From: Merluccius polli
Taxonomy: Eukaryota > Chordata > Actinopteri > Gadiformes > Merlucciidae
Direction of reading: 5' to 3'
DNA length: 64,000 nucleotides
Assembly (NCBI GenBank): GCA_030340625.1
Contig: JAOPHQ010004836.1
Location: 290,001 to 354,000 of the forward strand
Part shown: positions 51,098-60,202 of the stretch, piece after piece
How the letters are laid out: every line of letters starts with the position of its first letter
How positions within the stretch are numbered: the first letter of the stretch is position 1
Translations under genes and position numbers: made by a program
Notes under the pieces: generated by a model
What the model was told of the DNA's origin: nothing
The model's database searches: none
The model's input: the letters and a program-made list of their open reading frames with translations, nothing else

Positions 51098-51643
51098 ATG
51101 AATCAAAACGAACAAATGAGAGCTGTAACTGTACGAAAGAAGAAAAAGAATAACATGAGGGATGGATATAAGTTGCAGAATGTTGTAGGGGGCTCAAATG
51201 AGCATTGTTGTGTGCCACTGTGTACTGGATCGAGTCGGTATAACACCGAACTCAGCTTCCACCGGTTTCCTAAACATACTGGCCACCGTACACAGTGGCT
51301 TCACAAGATCCGCAGAACCGGGTTTACCATTACTCCGCATACAGAGGTCTGCAGCCGTCATTTCACCAAGGACCAGATCCGCACCACTGCAAAAGGAAGA
51401 CGGTTTTTAACTGCCAACGCCATACCAACCTTGTTCGAGTGGAACGCTTACAGCAACGAGACGCGGGCCGGTGTTTGGGAGCGCCGCACTCGTCCGACAT
51501 CGAGTCCGGAACCTGGCCCGGCGGAGACCGAGGAGGAGATTGTGGATATGGTCCCGATGCCCATAGACCACGATTACGTGGTCTATGGATTTATGATCTA
51601 TGATCTATGGTCTATATCTATGATCTATGGTCTATATCTATGA
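51098..51643 (+). CDS. THAP-type zinc-finger ORF, left arm
   Basis: 181 codons from ATG at 51098. The C2CH THAP pattern is complete: C38-x3-C42, C85-x2-H88, with the conserved W67 and a terminal AIPTLF box (residues 108-113). A Lys-rich stretch (RKKKKN) precedes it and a Glu/Pro-rich segment follows. THAP domains bind specific DNA, often transposon ends. The ORF then runs into a tandem ATCTATGGTCTAT repeat and stops, so anything after the THAP region is missing. It is intronless and belongs to the palindromic element rather than to a host gene. Confidence 0.75.
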   Translation: MNQNEQMRAVTVRKKKKNNMRDGYKLQNVVGGSNEHCCVPLCTGSSRYNTELSFHRFPKHTGHRTQWLHKIRRTGFTITPHTEVCSRHFTKDQIRTTAKGRRFLTANAIPTLFEWNAYSNETRAGVWERRTRPTSSPEPGPAETEEEIVDMVPMPIDHDYVVYGFMIYDLWSISMIYGLYL

Positions 51644-52074
51644 TCTATGGTCTATATACATTTCTAATGTATATAGACCATAGGTCTGTCAAAGTTACAT
51701 TTTCTGTTTTGAATGCTATTTTGTGCAAAGTAATGTACTTCATATGTGAACACAATACTGCATGTTTTCAGCAGTTATTCACTCATGACAGATGCTAGTT
51801 TATGATGTCATAATCACTCAGCAGGTGTGCTACTTACTGGTGAGAAGCACACAGTTTTTCACTGTCACTTTGTGGCCAATATTTGAACCTTTTGGTGTTT
51901 TTTGCATACTATGTTATTTGTGTAATTCAAGTGTGTATAGATCGGCGAAGGTAATGTTAGGTAACCAGAATATGAATAAATGTATTGTTGATACTGCCCG
52001 GATGTCTGCTGAGTCTACTTCTCATTCAATGGACCCAAAAATCAACTCACTACATTCAATGTTGCATCATAAAT

Positions 52075-52659
52075 TTATACCAGTAAATAAACATTTGCAT
52101 TACATTTCATTAGAAATGTATATAGACCATAGATCATAGATATAGACCATAGACCATAGATCATAAATCCATAGACCACGTAATCGTGGTCTATGGGCAT
52201 CGGGACCATATCCACAATCTCCTCCTCGGTCTCCGCCGGGCCAGGTTCCGGTCTCGATGTCGGACGAGTGCGGCGCTCCCAAACACCGGCCCGCGTCTCG
52301 TTGCTGTAAGCGTTCCACTCGAACAAGGTTGGTATGGCGTTGGCAGTTAAAAACCGTCTTCCTTTTGCAGTGGTGCGGATCTGGTCCTTGGTGAAATGAC
52401 GGCTGCAGACCTCTGTATGCGGAGTAATGGTAAACCCGGTTCTGCGGATCTTGTGAAGCCACTGTGTACGGTGGCCAGTATGTTTAGGAAACCGGTGGAA
52501 GCTGAGTTCGGTGTTATACCGACTCGATCCAGTACACAGTGGCACACAACAATGCTCATTTGAGCCCCCTACAACATTCTGCAACTTATATCCATCCCTC
52601 ATGTTATTTTTTTTCTTCTTTCGTACAGTTACAGCTCTCATTTGTTCGTTTTGATTCAT
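52075..52659 (-). CDS. THAP-type zinc-finger ORF, right arm
   Basis: Mirror copy of the left-arm ORF, 194 codons from the equivalent ATG. The THAP domain appears identical to the left one; a visible coding difference is Ser to Arg in TSSPEP versus TSRPEP. The C-terminal end differs because fewer ATCTATGGTCTAT units are present and the frame continues into the loop. Confidence 0.72.
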   Translation of the reverse strand: MNQNEQMRAVTVRKKKKNNMRDGYKLQNVVGGSNEHCCVPLCTGSSRYNTELSFHRFPKHTGHRTQWLHKIRRTGFTITPHTEVCSRHFTKDQIRTTAKGRRFLTANAIPTLFEWNAYSNETRAGVWERRTRPTSRPEPGPAETEEEIVDMVPMPIDHDYVVYGFMIYGLWSISMIYGLYTFLMKCNANVYLLV

Positions 52660-52757
52660 ATTCACCGCTGTTGTAGTGAAGCAGGAAGAAAACCGGAAAC
52701 TCTTCTGCCGACAACCGGGGAAAACGGAAGTATGTCACGCGAGTTGTGCACAGAGCC

Positions 52758-53175
52758 TATAGAGCGTAACAGTGACCGCCCCTTTTTAACAGCTCCGGTG
52801 CCGGAAGTAAATTTCCCATGCATTTATCTCGTCCACTTTTCGTATAATCCTTATAAAAAAGAGTATTAAGCCTTTAACCAAGCCGATCGTTCGTTATGGT
52901 AGTCGTGACCATATTATGTTTGATTCGGGCATAAAAAGAATTTGGAAAACGGAAGAAAAGCCAAAGGTACTTTATTTTGTTGACCGAGTGAGGAACTACT
53001 CATCCCGAATCAAACATAATATGGTCACGACTACCATAACGAACGATTGGCTTGGTTCAAGTCTTAATACTCTTTTTATAAGGATTATACGAAAAGTGGA
53101 CGAGATAAATGCATGGGAAATTTACTTCCGGCACCGGAGCTGTTAAAAAGGGGCGGTCACTGTTACGCTCTATAG
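52758..53175. mobile_element. second hairpin element abutting the first
   Basis: Arms of about 172 bp (52758-52929 and 53004-53175) are inverted copies with a few mismatches, around a spacer of about 74 bp. The outer ends are CTATAGAGCGTAACAGTGAC and its complement. It directly follows the THAP element and shares the TA between them. No ORF of interest. Confidence 0.75.
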
Positions 53176-53519
53176 CGTACGTATCAAAAATTAATATGGT
53201 AATTTGGGCGACGATGACGAGCGAGAAGGACCAGCCATGGAGCCAGAAGGACTTTCTACCACTGAGACGGTGGACTGGACACCGGGAGAACCGGGTCCCG
53301 GTGGGCCGAGGAGGATTCATATAGTTTTATAGCAGAACAAGGCAACATGAATAAGCCATAGAATGACCACCGCCAGCGCCCCTCTGTTCCTCTAGCGCCG
53401 CCCCCCGGAACACACACACACATGCTGCTCCTCCCTCAGGAGCGGCTGTTGGCTGTTGGTTTGCGCGGGGGACGGAAGTCGTGTCGTTCATTCTCACTTT
53501 TCCAAAAATCAAAGTCAAC

Positions 53520-53621
53520 ATGGAAAGCCATGGTAAAAAAAAACGTAAAGGCGGTGCCCAGAAATTGAGAGACACAAAGATGAAGTCTCTCAAAGCTAAT
53601 GCAGCTAAATGGCAGAAATAA
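53520..53621 (+). pseudogene. N-terminal relic of a hAT-type transposase-like ORF
   Basis: A 33-codon ORF, MESHGKKKRKGGAQKLRDTK..., resembling the Lys-rich N-termini (KKKRxSGAxxRKxKK) of fish hAT/ZMYM-type domesticated or mobile proteins. It stops early and nothing follows in frame. Assignment is from memory of the motif only. Confidence 0.35.
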
Positions 53622-53858
53622 GCACACTTGTTGTCTAATACTTCTAGTGTCTATTCAAGATGTATTGCGATGACACCAGTGTGCGCTCATGACAGTAAAA
53701 ACAGTAAAAACAGGGACATCAAGCGCAACTTAAAAAAGACAAAAACACATTTTCTGTTTAACTGTGCGTGCTCTGTAGTCACGTCTACTGTCTGCTATTA
53801 TCAACAGTAAGAGTGTGTGTATTCTGTAGTTGCTCCGTCTACTACTGTGTGTGTGTAT

Positions 53859-53898
<40 letters not shown>

Positions 53899-54137
53899 AG
53901 GCTGATAATGCTGGTGCCCCGTGTGTGCAGTCACGTCTGCAAGCAAACACGTACAGAGTAACCTAATAATAGGTGTGCTATCATTGCTGAACCATACACG
54001 ATGAAACCACAAGGTTTAGATATTAAAAGCCCTTCCGAGTATTGAACATGACCTTCCCAACATGCAAGGTGTTTGGTATTTTTCAAAAATAAAAGCACCA
54101 TCACATGTAAAATCAGTAGACTCCTAGCTCAAAGGTC
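53622..54137. other. intergenic, no gene seen
   Basis: Contains a GT array (about 53850-53896). No exon recognised. Confidence 0.5.
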
Positions 54138-54145
54138 ACCTTGAC

Positions 54146-54395
54146 CAGCGCTGGACTAGGAAGAAAAATCGGCCCTGGTGTTTAGACTGGCCCACCACAA
54201 TCGATCACATTGGGGTTAGGGATAGAAGTGATTGGGCCAGCCCAGGGTCAAATAATAAGAAAGAAAACAACGGGACGATCTACCCGTTTCATTGGTCGGT
54301 CAGACAAAAAAAACAAAAAAACAGTTGTGTCGGCCCAAAGGGCACGTCGCCCACCGGGAAAGTGCCCGGTCTGCCAGTTGGCCAGTCCAGCCCTG
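54146..54395. mobile_element. 250-bp hAT MITE
   Basis: Ends CAGCGCTGGACT and AGTCCAGCCCTG, with ACCTTGAC on both sides (54138-54145 and 54396-54403), an exact 8-bp target duplication. No coding capacity. Confidence 0.85.
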
Positions 54396-54733
54396 ACCTT
54401 GACTCGACTGGACCAGCTCACATTTTTGCAATGCAAGAGATGTTGTGGAAAAGCTATTAAACTATTTTGTCCATCTTTTTCATGGTGACAAGGAGCTTAT
54501 GAGTCATGTCTGCGTTGAGCATGTATGTGTACAGTAAACGCAATGACCTTCATGTTTCTTTTAAATGTGAATCAGTTTGGATAATCTGCCAGTTGTATAG
54601 GCAGTAGCAGTGGCTATTTTAAAAGGTTAAGTATGGGGTGAGGTGATTAATGAATAGATATGCAAGCCTAGAAGGGGAGAATGTCAGTATGCTCAAACAT
54701 CCATCATCCATCCATCCATCCATCTTCTGCCGC

Positions 54734-55112
54734 TTATCCGGGGTCGGGTCGCAGGGGCAGCAGCCTAAGCAGAGAAGCCCAGACTTCCCTCTCCCCAGCT
54801 ACTTCGTCCAGCTCTTCCTGGGGGATCCCGAGGCGTTCCCAGGCCAGCCGAGAGACATAGTCTCTCCAGCGTGTCCTGGGTCTTCCCCGGGGTCTCCTAC
54901 CAGTGGGACGTGCCCTGAACACCTCACCAGGGAGGCGTCCGGGAGGCATCCTAACTAGATGCCCGAGCCACCTCATCTGGCTCCTCTCAACGCGGAGGAG
55001 TAGCCGGTCTACTCCGAGCTCCTCCCGGATGACCGAGCTTCTCACCCTATCTCTAAGGGAGAGCCCTGCCACCCTGCGGAGGAAGCTCATTTCGGCCGCT
55101 TGTACCCGCGAT
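54734..55112 (-). pseudogene. LINE ORF2 C-terminal fragment
   Basis: The minus strand reads AAEMSFLRRVAGLSLRDRV, then RSQMRWLGHLVRMPPGRLPG and RGRPRTRWRDYVSRLAWERL, the familiar C-terminal end of fish LINE ORF2 proteins downstream of the reverse transcriptase. It is cut off at 55112 by foreign sequence. Confidence 0.75.
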
Positions 55113-55655
55113 CTTAATAATACTAATCTACTATATGTTGTGCAATAATGTGTGTGTGTGTTAGTATATTGGGAATGGTAAAGTGTGTGTGAAATGGTAC
55201 TCACCAGTCTCTTTTGTCTCCAGGATGTTCGGGCAAAAGGCCTCCCCAGTAAACAGGCACCATATTTATAGTTCTGGGGGGAACCAAGTGGTGATTAGTA
55301 GGGGTGTGGGAAGATTGTGTATTGTATTATTGTAATGTGCTGGAGTTGGGGATGAGGTTGTGTTTGTAAATACATGTGTGTGTATATAGAAGGAGGATTA
55401 TAGGGATAATGATTAAAAAAAAAGAAGTGTTTGTCAAAAGTAGAGCATGTCAGCATGGGGAATGGGTTCTCCCTCGTTAGCTCGACACCCTACATAAGGC
55501 GCCATTTTGTTATCGGTGGGTGTTGGTTGCTGCATGAGGTGGAGGGTGATTGCCATGTTGCCAGAGATGAAATAAACAACTTGTCTGTGACACTCGACAA
55601 TCCTGCCTCGGTATTCTTTTCCTGTACTGTCCAGCCGTAATTGTGGTCGCCCCCT
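55113..55655 (+). mobile_element. foreign insert within the LINE, possibly LTR-derived
   Basis: Breaks the LINE coding region. Near its right end the plus strand has AGATGAAATAAACAACTTGT, with a polyadenylation signal followed by TGCCTCGGTATTC, as in the R/U5 part of many fish LTRs. No retroviral or gag/pol coding sequence is present and ends were not delimited. Confidence 0.35.
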
Positions 55656-56740
55656 AACAGACTCCTTCTTCAGTTTGACGGCATCCCTCACCGCCGGTGT
55701 CCACCAGTGGGTTCGGGAATTGCCGCCACGGCAGGCACCGACCACCTTGCAGCCACAGCTCTGGTCGGCCACCTTAACAATGGAGGCGCAGAACATGGCC
55801 CACTCAGACTCAATGTCCGCCGCCTCCCCCGGTACATGGTCAAAGCTCTCCCGGAGGTGGGAGTTGAAGACAGGAGACTCTGCCAGATGTTCCCAGCAGA
55901 CCCTCCCAATACGTTTGGGTCTGCCAGGTCTGACCGGCATCCTCCCCCACCATCGCAGCCAACTCACCACCAGGTGGTGATCAGTTGACAGCTCCGCCCC
56001 TCTCTTCGCCCGAGTGTCCAAGACATGCGGCCGCAAGTCTGACGACACGACTACAAAGTCGATCATCGAACTGCGGCCTAGGGTGTCCTGGTGCCAAGTG
56101 CACATATAGACACCCTTATGCTTGAACATGGTGTTCAAAAATGAACACCACTCGGGTTCAGATCGTTCCTCGCAATCACACCCCTCCAGGTCTCACTGTC
56201 GCTGCCAACGTGAGCGTTGAAGTCCCCCAGCAGAACGAGGGAATCCCCAGAGGGAGCACTTTCCAGCACCCCCTCCAAGGAGTCCAAAAAGGGTGGATAC
56301 TCTGAACTGCTGTTTGGACCATGCACAAACAACAGTCAGGATCCGTCCCCCCACCCGAAGGCAGAGGGAGGCTACCCTCTCGTCTACTGGGGTGAACTCC
56401 AACATACAGGCACCATGCCGGGGGGCAATAAGTATTGCCACCCCTGCCCGGCGCCTCTCACCAGTGGCAACTCCAGAGTGGAAGAGAGTCCAACCCCTCT
56501 CGAGAAGACTGGTTCCAGAGCCCTTGCTATGCATCGAGGTGAGGCCGACTATATCTAGCCAGAACTTCTCAACCTCACGCACCAGCTCAGGCTCCTTCCC
56601 CGCCAGAGAGGTGATGTTCCACGTCCCTAGAGCTAGCTTCTGCAGCCGAGGATCGGACCGCCAAGGTCCCCGCCTTCGGCCGCCGCCCAGCTCGCACTGC
56701 ACCCGACCCCTTCGTCCCCTCCTGCTGGTGGTGAGCCGGC
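55656..56740 (-). pseudogene. LINE apurinic-type endonuclease, frame-broken
   Basis: In minus-strand pieces: LGTWNITSLAGKEPELVREV (start of the endonuclease fold), DIVGLTSMHSKGSG, a VLLGDFNAHVGSD catalytic block near 56220, DFVVVSSDLRPHVLDTRAKR and STDHHLVV near 56000, then ORF2 linker sequence. Frameshifts separate the pieces, so it is not functional. Confidence 0.8.
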
Positions 56741-57084
56741 ACGAAGGGGATCCCACATCATCGCTTCGGGCTGTGCCCGGCCGGGCCCCATGGGTATAGG
56801 CCCGGCCACCAGGCGCTCACCCCCAAGCCCCACCCCCAGGCCTGGCTCCAGGGGGGGGCCCCGGTGACCCACGTCCAGGCGAGGGACGTAAGACCATTAA
56901 TTTGTATCATCATAAGGGGTCTTCTGAGCTACCCTTTGTCTGGCCCCTTCCCCCGGACCTGTTTGCCATGGGTGACCCTACCAGGGGCATAAAAGCCCCT
57001 GACAACGGAGCTCCTGGGGGTCATTGGGACACGCAAACCCCTCCACCACGGTAAGGTAGTTGCTCAAACAGTCTGCCCCAATCA

Positions 57085-57116
57085 TGAAAGGATTGTTAGC
57101 GCTAACAATCCTTTCA
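57085..57116. other. perfect 32-bp palindrome, copy 1
   Basis: TGAAAGGATTGTTAGC is followed immediately by its exact reverse complement, with no loop. Located downstream of myoglobin 1, immediately beside the LINE target duplication. Confidence 0.9.
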
Positions 57117-57270
57117 GCTCTTTCAACTAGAAAGTGAAAAATTGATTTATATTACAAAATATGTATTCAATTAGTTGTTTTCTTGCAACTATAGCAAAAC
57201 AATGCTTGAATGGATTTTGATGGTTTGAGTATATTTCGAACTATATTATCCATAACCAAGGCTGTTAACA

Positions 57271-57272
<2 letters not shown>

Positions 57273-57319
<47 letters not shown>
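57273..57319. repeat. GT microsatellite
   Basis: About 23 GT units; the equivalent array in unit 2 (59721-59763) has fewer units and a TATGTG interruption. Confidence 0.95.
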
Positions 57320-57322
<3 letters not shown>

Positions 57323-57576
57323 CCTGGGATTTTCAACAGCCGAATTCAAGCTAAAATGAACACGTGTGGCAACTATCCAACTTTTATTAGCCAACTAGTA
57401 TGGCTAGTTTTGAATTTCAAATCATATACTTTATCAAATACAAAATATACCTATGTGTATGTTTGATTGATTTTTGTTTGATTGGACCTTAGTAACATAC
57501 ATTTCGGTTTAGAGGAACCGGAAGCTGTGAAAGATTAAATAAAACAACACACTCACTCAGTAAACTGAATCTTTTT

Positions 57577-57582
57577 TTTATT
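57577..57582 (-). terminator. mb: myoglobin 1 polyadenylation signal
   Basis: AATAAA on the minus strand about 170 bp past the stop codon, conserved in the second copy at 60019-60024. Confidence 0.6.
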
Positions 57583-57751
57583 ACTAGAATTATTTGACCT
57601 GTGCAAGAAAACTAAGAAAGTATCAACACGATGCAGCACATTTTCGTTTTAAGTGAAATTGTTACAGAGGTTAATACCAATTGTCTCCTGTTGGAGATTT
57701 CTTTGGACTTTAGTATTGTCTGGTCACTGTGGTGGTTCACTGGTGAAGAGA

Positions 57752-58654
57752 TTAACCAAAGAATCCCAGTTCTTTGTAGGTGGCATCAATGTCGGCAATG
57801 ACCACCGACATCACCTTCCTTAGAGCTTCCTGCCCTGCACCATCAAGCCCCGCCTTCTCCGCCATATGCTTTGCAATGACTTCTGTGATCAACTGCAACA
57901 AGAAACATGACAAATTAAAAACTTTCATTCTCATTATGAACGTTAAAGAAACATGACCAAACAAGACACACGCCTGATTCATTCTCAGATTTCACTCTCA
58001 AGATTCCACTCTCATTATAGTAAGAAGTTATAGTCTTGTAGGCCCACATAATAGCCTATATTGTATATTACAAATTAATGAAGGCAGAATTATTAACGGG
58101 GGGGGGGCACAAAGACAGTCCAATGATTAACCAGTACACAGTAACCAGTAAAAAAACACTTGTAAATTCAATGAAATCACCTTGAAGTTGTTGATGGGGA
58201 TCTTGTGAGTGTTGGCGTGAGTGGTGGCCAGGGGTTTAAGCATTGCGGCGTGGTTGCCCTTGGCCTTCAGCAGCTCTCCCAGCTTCTTCAGGACTGTGGC
58301 CCCATGGGCTGCGACAGCTGGGTTGGCTGCCAGCTCCACTTTATCGATCCCTGCAAATCTGGGAAAATACCGCTTGGTGTCTGGGTACTCTGTGAATAAG
58401 CTATGGAAGAGTGATGTAAAAACAGGAATATTAGAGACGCAGATGAATTGGGGGACCATTGGGAAAACACAGAACCAATAGAGGGCATGAATGTACAAAA
58501 AGACAGTTGTCTCCATTTGTTTGCTCCTTTGGCTTAACAATTATTGCCTATTTAGTAGTACACACGCTTACCGGTTCAAAACTAGCCCTCCATGTGTGTT
58601 GTAGTCAGCTTCCACTGGACCCCAACATTTCAGAACCAAGTCAAAGTCAGTCAT
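57752..58654 (-). CDS. mb: myoglobin, copy 1
   Basis: Haem protein that stores and delivers oxygen and handles nitric oxide in heart and muscle cytoplasm. Three coding exons: 58572-58654, 58181-58400, 57752-57892, with the globin intron positions (phase 2 in helix B, phase 0 after helix G start), 147 residues, the usual fish length. It starts MTDFDLVLKCWGPVEADYN. Distal His60 (AAHGATVLKK) and proximal His89 (LATTHANTHKIP) are present, as is the CD-region PRFAG. It ends YKELGFFG. All splice sites are GT-AG. It is one of two tandem copies in the same orientation; copy-1 changes relative to copy 2 are Q37K, G38R, A49V, T80A, A146F and P147G. No sign of inactivation. Confidence 0.95.
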
Positions 58655-59031
58655 GATCTATGGCATTGGATGGTAAATATGAATGTATATGTAGGCCTAT
58701 AGATAATTTTATATTGCACATATTTGTGCATATGCATGTAATGATTTAACTTTTACTTGTTAAATCACCTCAGTAAGCCTATATGTTACACAGGTTTTAA
58801 TATAACTCTAATGGAATATAGCCTAACTTGACCTCATCTCCTTTTATCAAGTCAGTCATTCTGTTTTCTTATTAAGATATTTGTTTGTTTATTTGTTATT
58901 CAGATAGGCCTACCTAAATCTCACGAGGTTATTGTTTTTAATATTCAGACATTCAATTAAACTCACTTTGTAAACAAAAGCAACACAAGACAAAAAATCC
59001 TAGTAAAAAATAATAATAAAAAAATACATAC

Positions 59032-59112
59032 CAGCAAAGCAGCTCCTTGTGTGACGATGCAAAACTCTGGAATTAATTATAAACTGACCCTCACTTTTCC
59101 CTGATATTTATA
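59032..59112 (-). promoter_or_regulatory. mb: myoglobin 1 TATA box and probable 5' UTR exon
   Basis: TATAAATA on the minus strand at 59105-59112. About 70 bp downstream, GCTTTGCTG|GTATGT gives a donor at 59032, and CCATAG|ATCATG at the start-codon exon gives an acceptor. This predicts a noncoding first exon of about 45 bp. The acceptor has a poor pyrimidine tract, so an unspliced leader is possible. Confidence 0.5.
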
Positions 59113-59194
59113 CATGTATATGATGCGCTCATCCTCATCATCCCCCCCCCCCCCCCCCAAAAAAAAAACCAAAACACACACACAAACTCTAGGC

Positions 59195-59270
59195 AAGGCA
59201 ACTTTATTTATAAAGCACATTAAATACACGAGGCAGACTCAAAGTGCTTCACATCAAAACATGTTGCACT
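59195..59270. repeat. retroelement-tail fragment, copy 1
   Basis: AAGGCAACTTTATTTATAAA then GCACATTAAATAC and CAAAGTGCTTCA, resembling the common fish repeat GGCAAGTTTATTTGTATAGC...CAAAGTGCTTTACA. It is also present in unit 2 at 61717-61775, so it predates the duplication. Confidence 0.55.
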
Positions 59271-59530
59271 CGCACACGCGCACGCACACAACCGAGTGCC
59301 CTTGCAGGGATTACTATACACAATATAATGTGTATAGTAAACTGTTTGGAGCTACAGCAATGACCTTCATGTTTCTTTTAAATGTGAATCAGTTTGGATA
59401 ATCTGCCAGTTGTATAGGCAGTAGCAGTGGCTATTTTAAAAGGTTAAGTATGGGGTGAGGTGATTAATGAATAGATATGCAAGCCTAGAAGGGGAGAATG
59501 TCAGTATGCTCAAACAGTCTGCCCCAATCA

Positions 59531-59562
59531 TGAAAGGATTGTTAGCGCTAACAATCCTTTCA
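59531..59562. other. perfect 32-bp palindrome, copy 2
   Basis: Same palindrome as at 57085-57116, unchanged. Confidence 0.9.
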
Positions 59563-59718
59563 GCTCTTTCAACTAGAAAGTGAAAAATTGATTTATATTA
59601 CAAAATATGTATTCAATTAGTTGTTTTTTTGTGACTATAGCAAAACATTGCTTGAATGTATTTTGATGGTTTCTGAGTATATTTCGAACTATATTATCCA
59701 TAACCAAGGCTGTTAACA

Positions 59719-59761
<43 letters not shown>

Positions 59762-60202
59762 TGCGCTGGGATTTTCAACAGCCGAATTCAAGCTAAAGTT
59801 ACTGTTAACACGTGTGGCAACTATCCAACTTTTATTAGCCAACTAGTATGGCTAGTTTTGAATTTCAAATCATATACTTTACCAAATACAAAATATACCT
59901 ATGTTTGATTGATTTTTGTTTGATTGGACCTTAGTAACATACATTTCGGTTTAGAGGAACCGGAAGCTGTGAAAGATTAAATAAAACAACACACTCACTC
60001 AGTAAACTGAATTTTTTTTTTATTACTAGAATTGTTTTACCTGTGCAAGAAAACTAAGAAAATATCAACACGATGCAGCACATTTTCCTTTTAAGTGAAA
60101 TTGTTAGAGGTTAATACCAATTGTCTCCTGATGGAGATTTCTTTGGACTTTAGTATTGCCAGGTCACTGTGGCATGACCTTGGTGGTTCACTGGTGAAGA
60201 GA

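Larger units (their letters stand above)
51000..52757. mobile_element. giant palindromic element with a THAP ORF in each arm
   Basis: Two arms of about 650 bp (51000-51665 and 52108-52757) are almost exact reverse complements, separated by a loop of about 440 bp. Each outer end is GGCTCTGTGCACAACTCGCG or its complement, and TA stands on both sides (50998-50999 and 52758-52759). Each arm carries an inward-reading THAP-domain ORF from its own ATG. No DDE transposase domain was recognised in the loop, so the copy looks nonautonomous. THAP domains occur in P-like and ISL2EU-type DNA transposons, and the TA flank is compatible with the latter; that assignment is inference. Confidence 0.8.
54700..57060 (-). 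mobile_element. APE-type LINE, internally deleted
   Basis: Minus-strand LINE. The 3' end at the left shows four ATCC units then the common fish tail CTTCTGCCGCTTATCCGGGG; the 5' leader at the right includes CCCCTCCACCACGGTAAGGT. TGCTCAAACA is present at both edges (54690-54699 and 57061-57070), a 10-bp target duplication. The reverse-transcriptase core is gone, replaced by unrelated sequence at about 55113-55655. Clade (Rex1, L2 or RTE-like) not settled. Confidence 0.85.
54530..59304. repeat. tandem duplication unit 1 (myoglobin 1)
   Basis: First of two direct copies; the other is 59305-61816. Shared sequence runs from GCAATGACCTTCATG through the myoglobin gene to ACCGAGTGCCCT. Unit 1 is about 2.37 kb longer because of the LINE at 54700-57060. 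Without it both units are about 2.4-2.5 kb. Confidence 0.9.

Noticed and set aside
53109..53324. Short plus-strand ORF ending GRGGFI
   Set aside because: It begins inside the hairpin element and has no recognisable domain; too short to support.
56193..56756. Host gene resembling craniofacial development protein 2
   Set aside because: That label is commonly given to LINE endonucleases; here it is inside a LINE with a target duplication and frameshifts.
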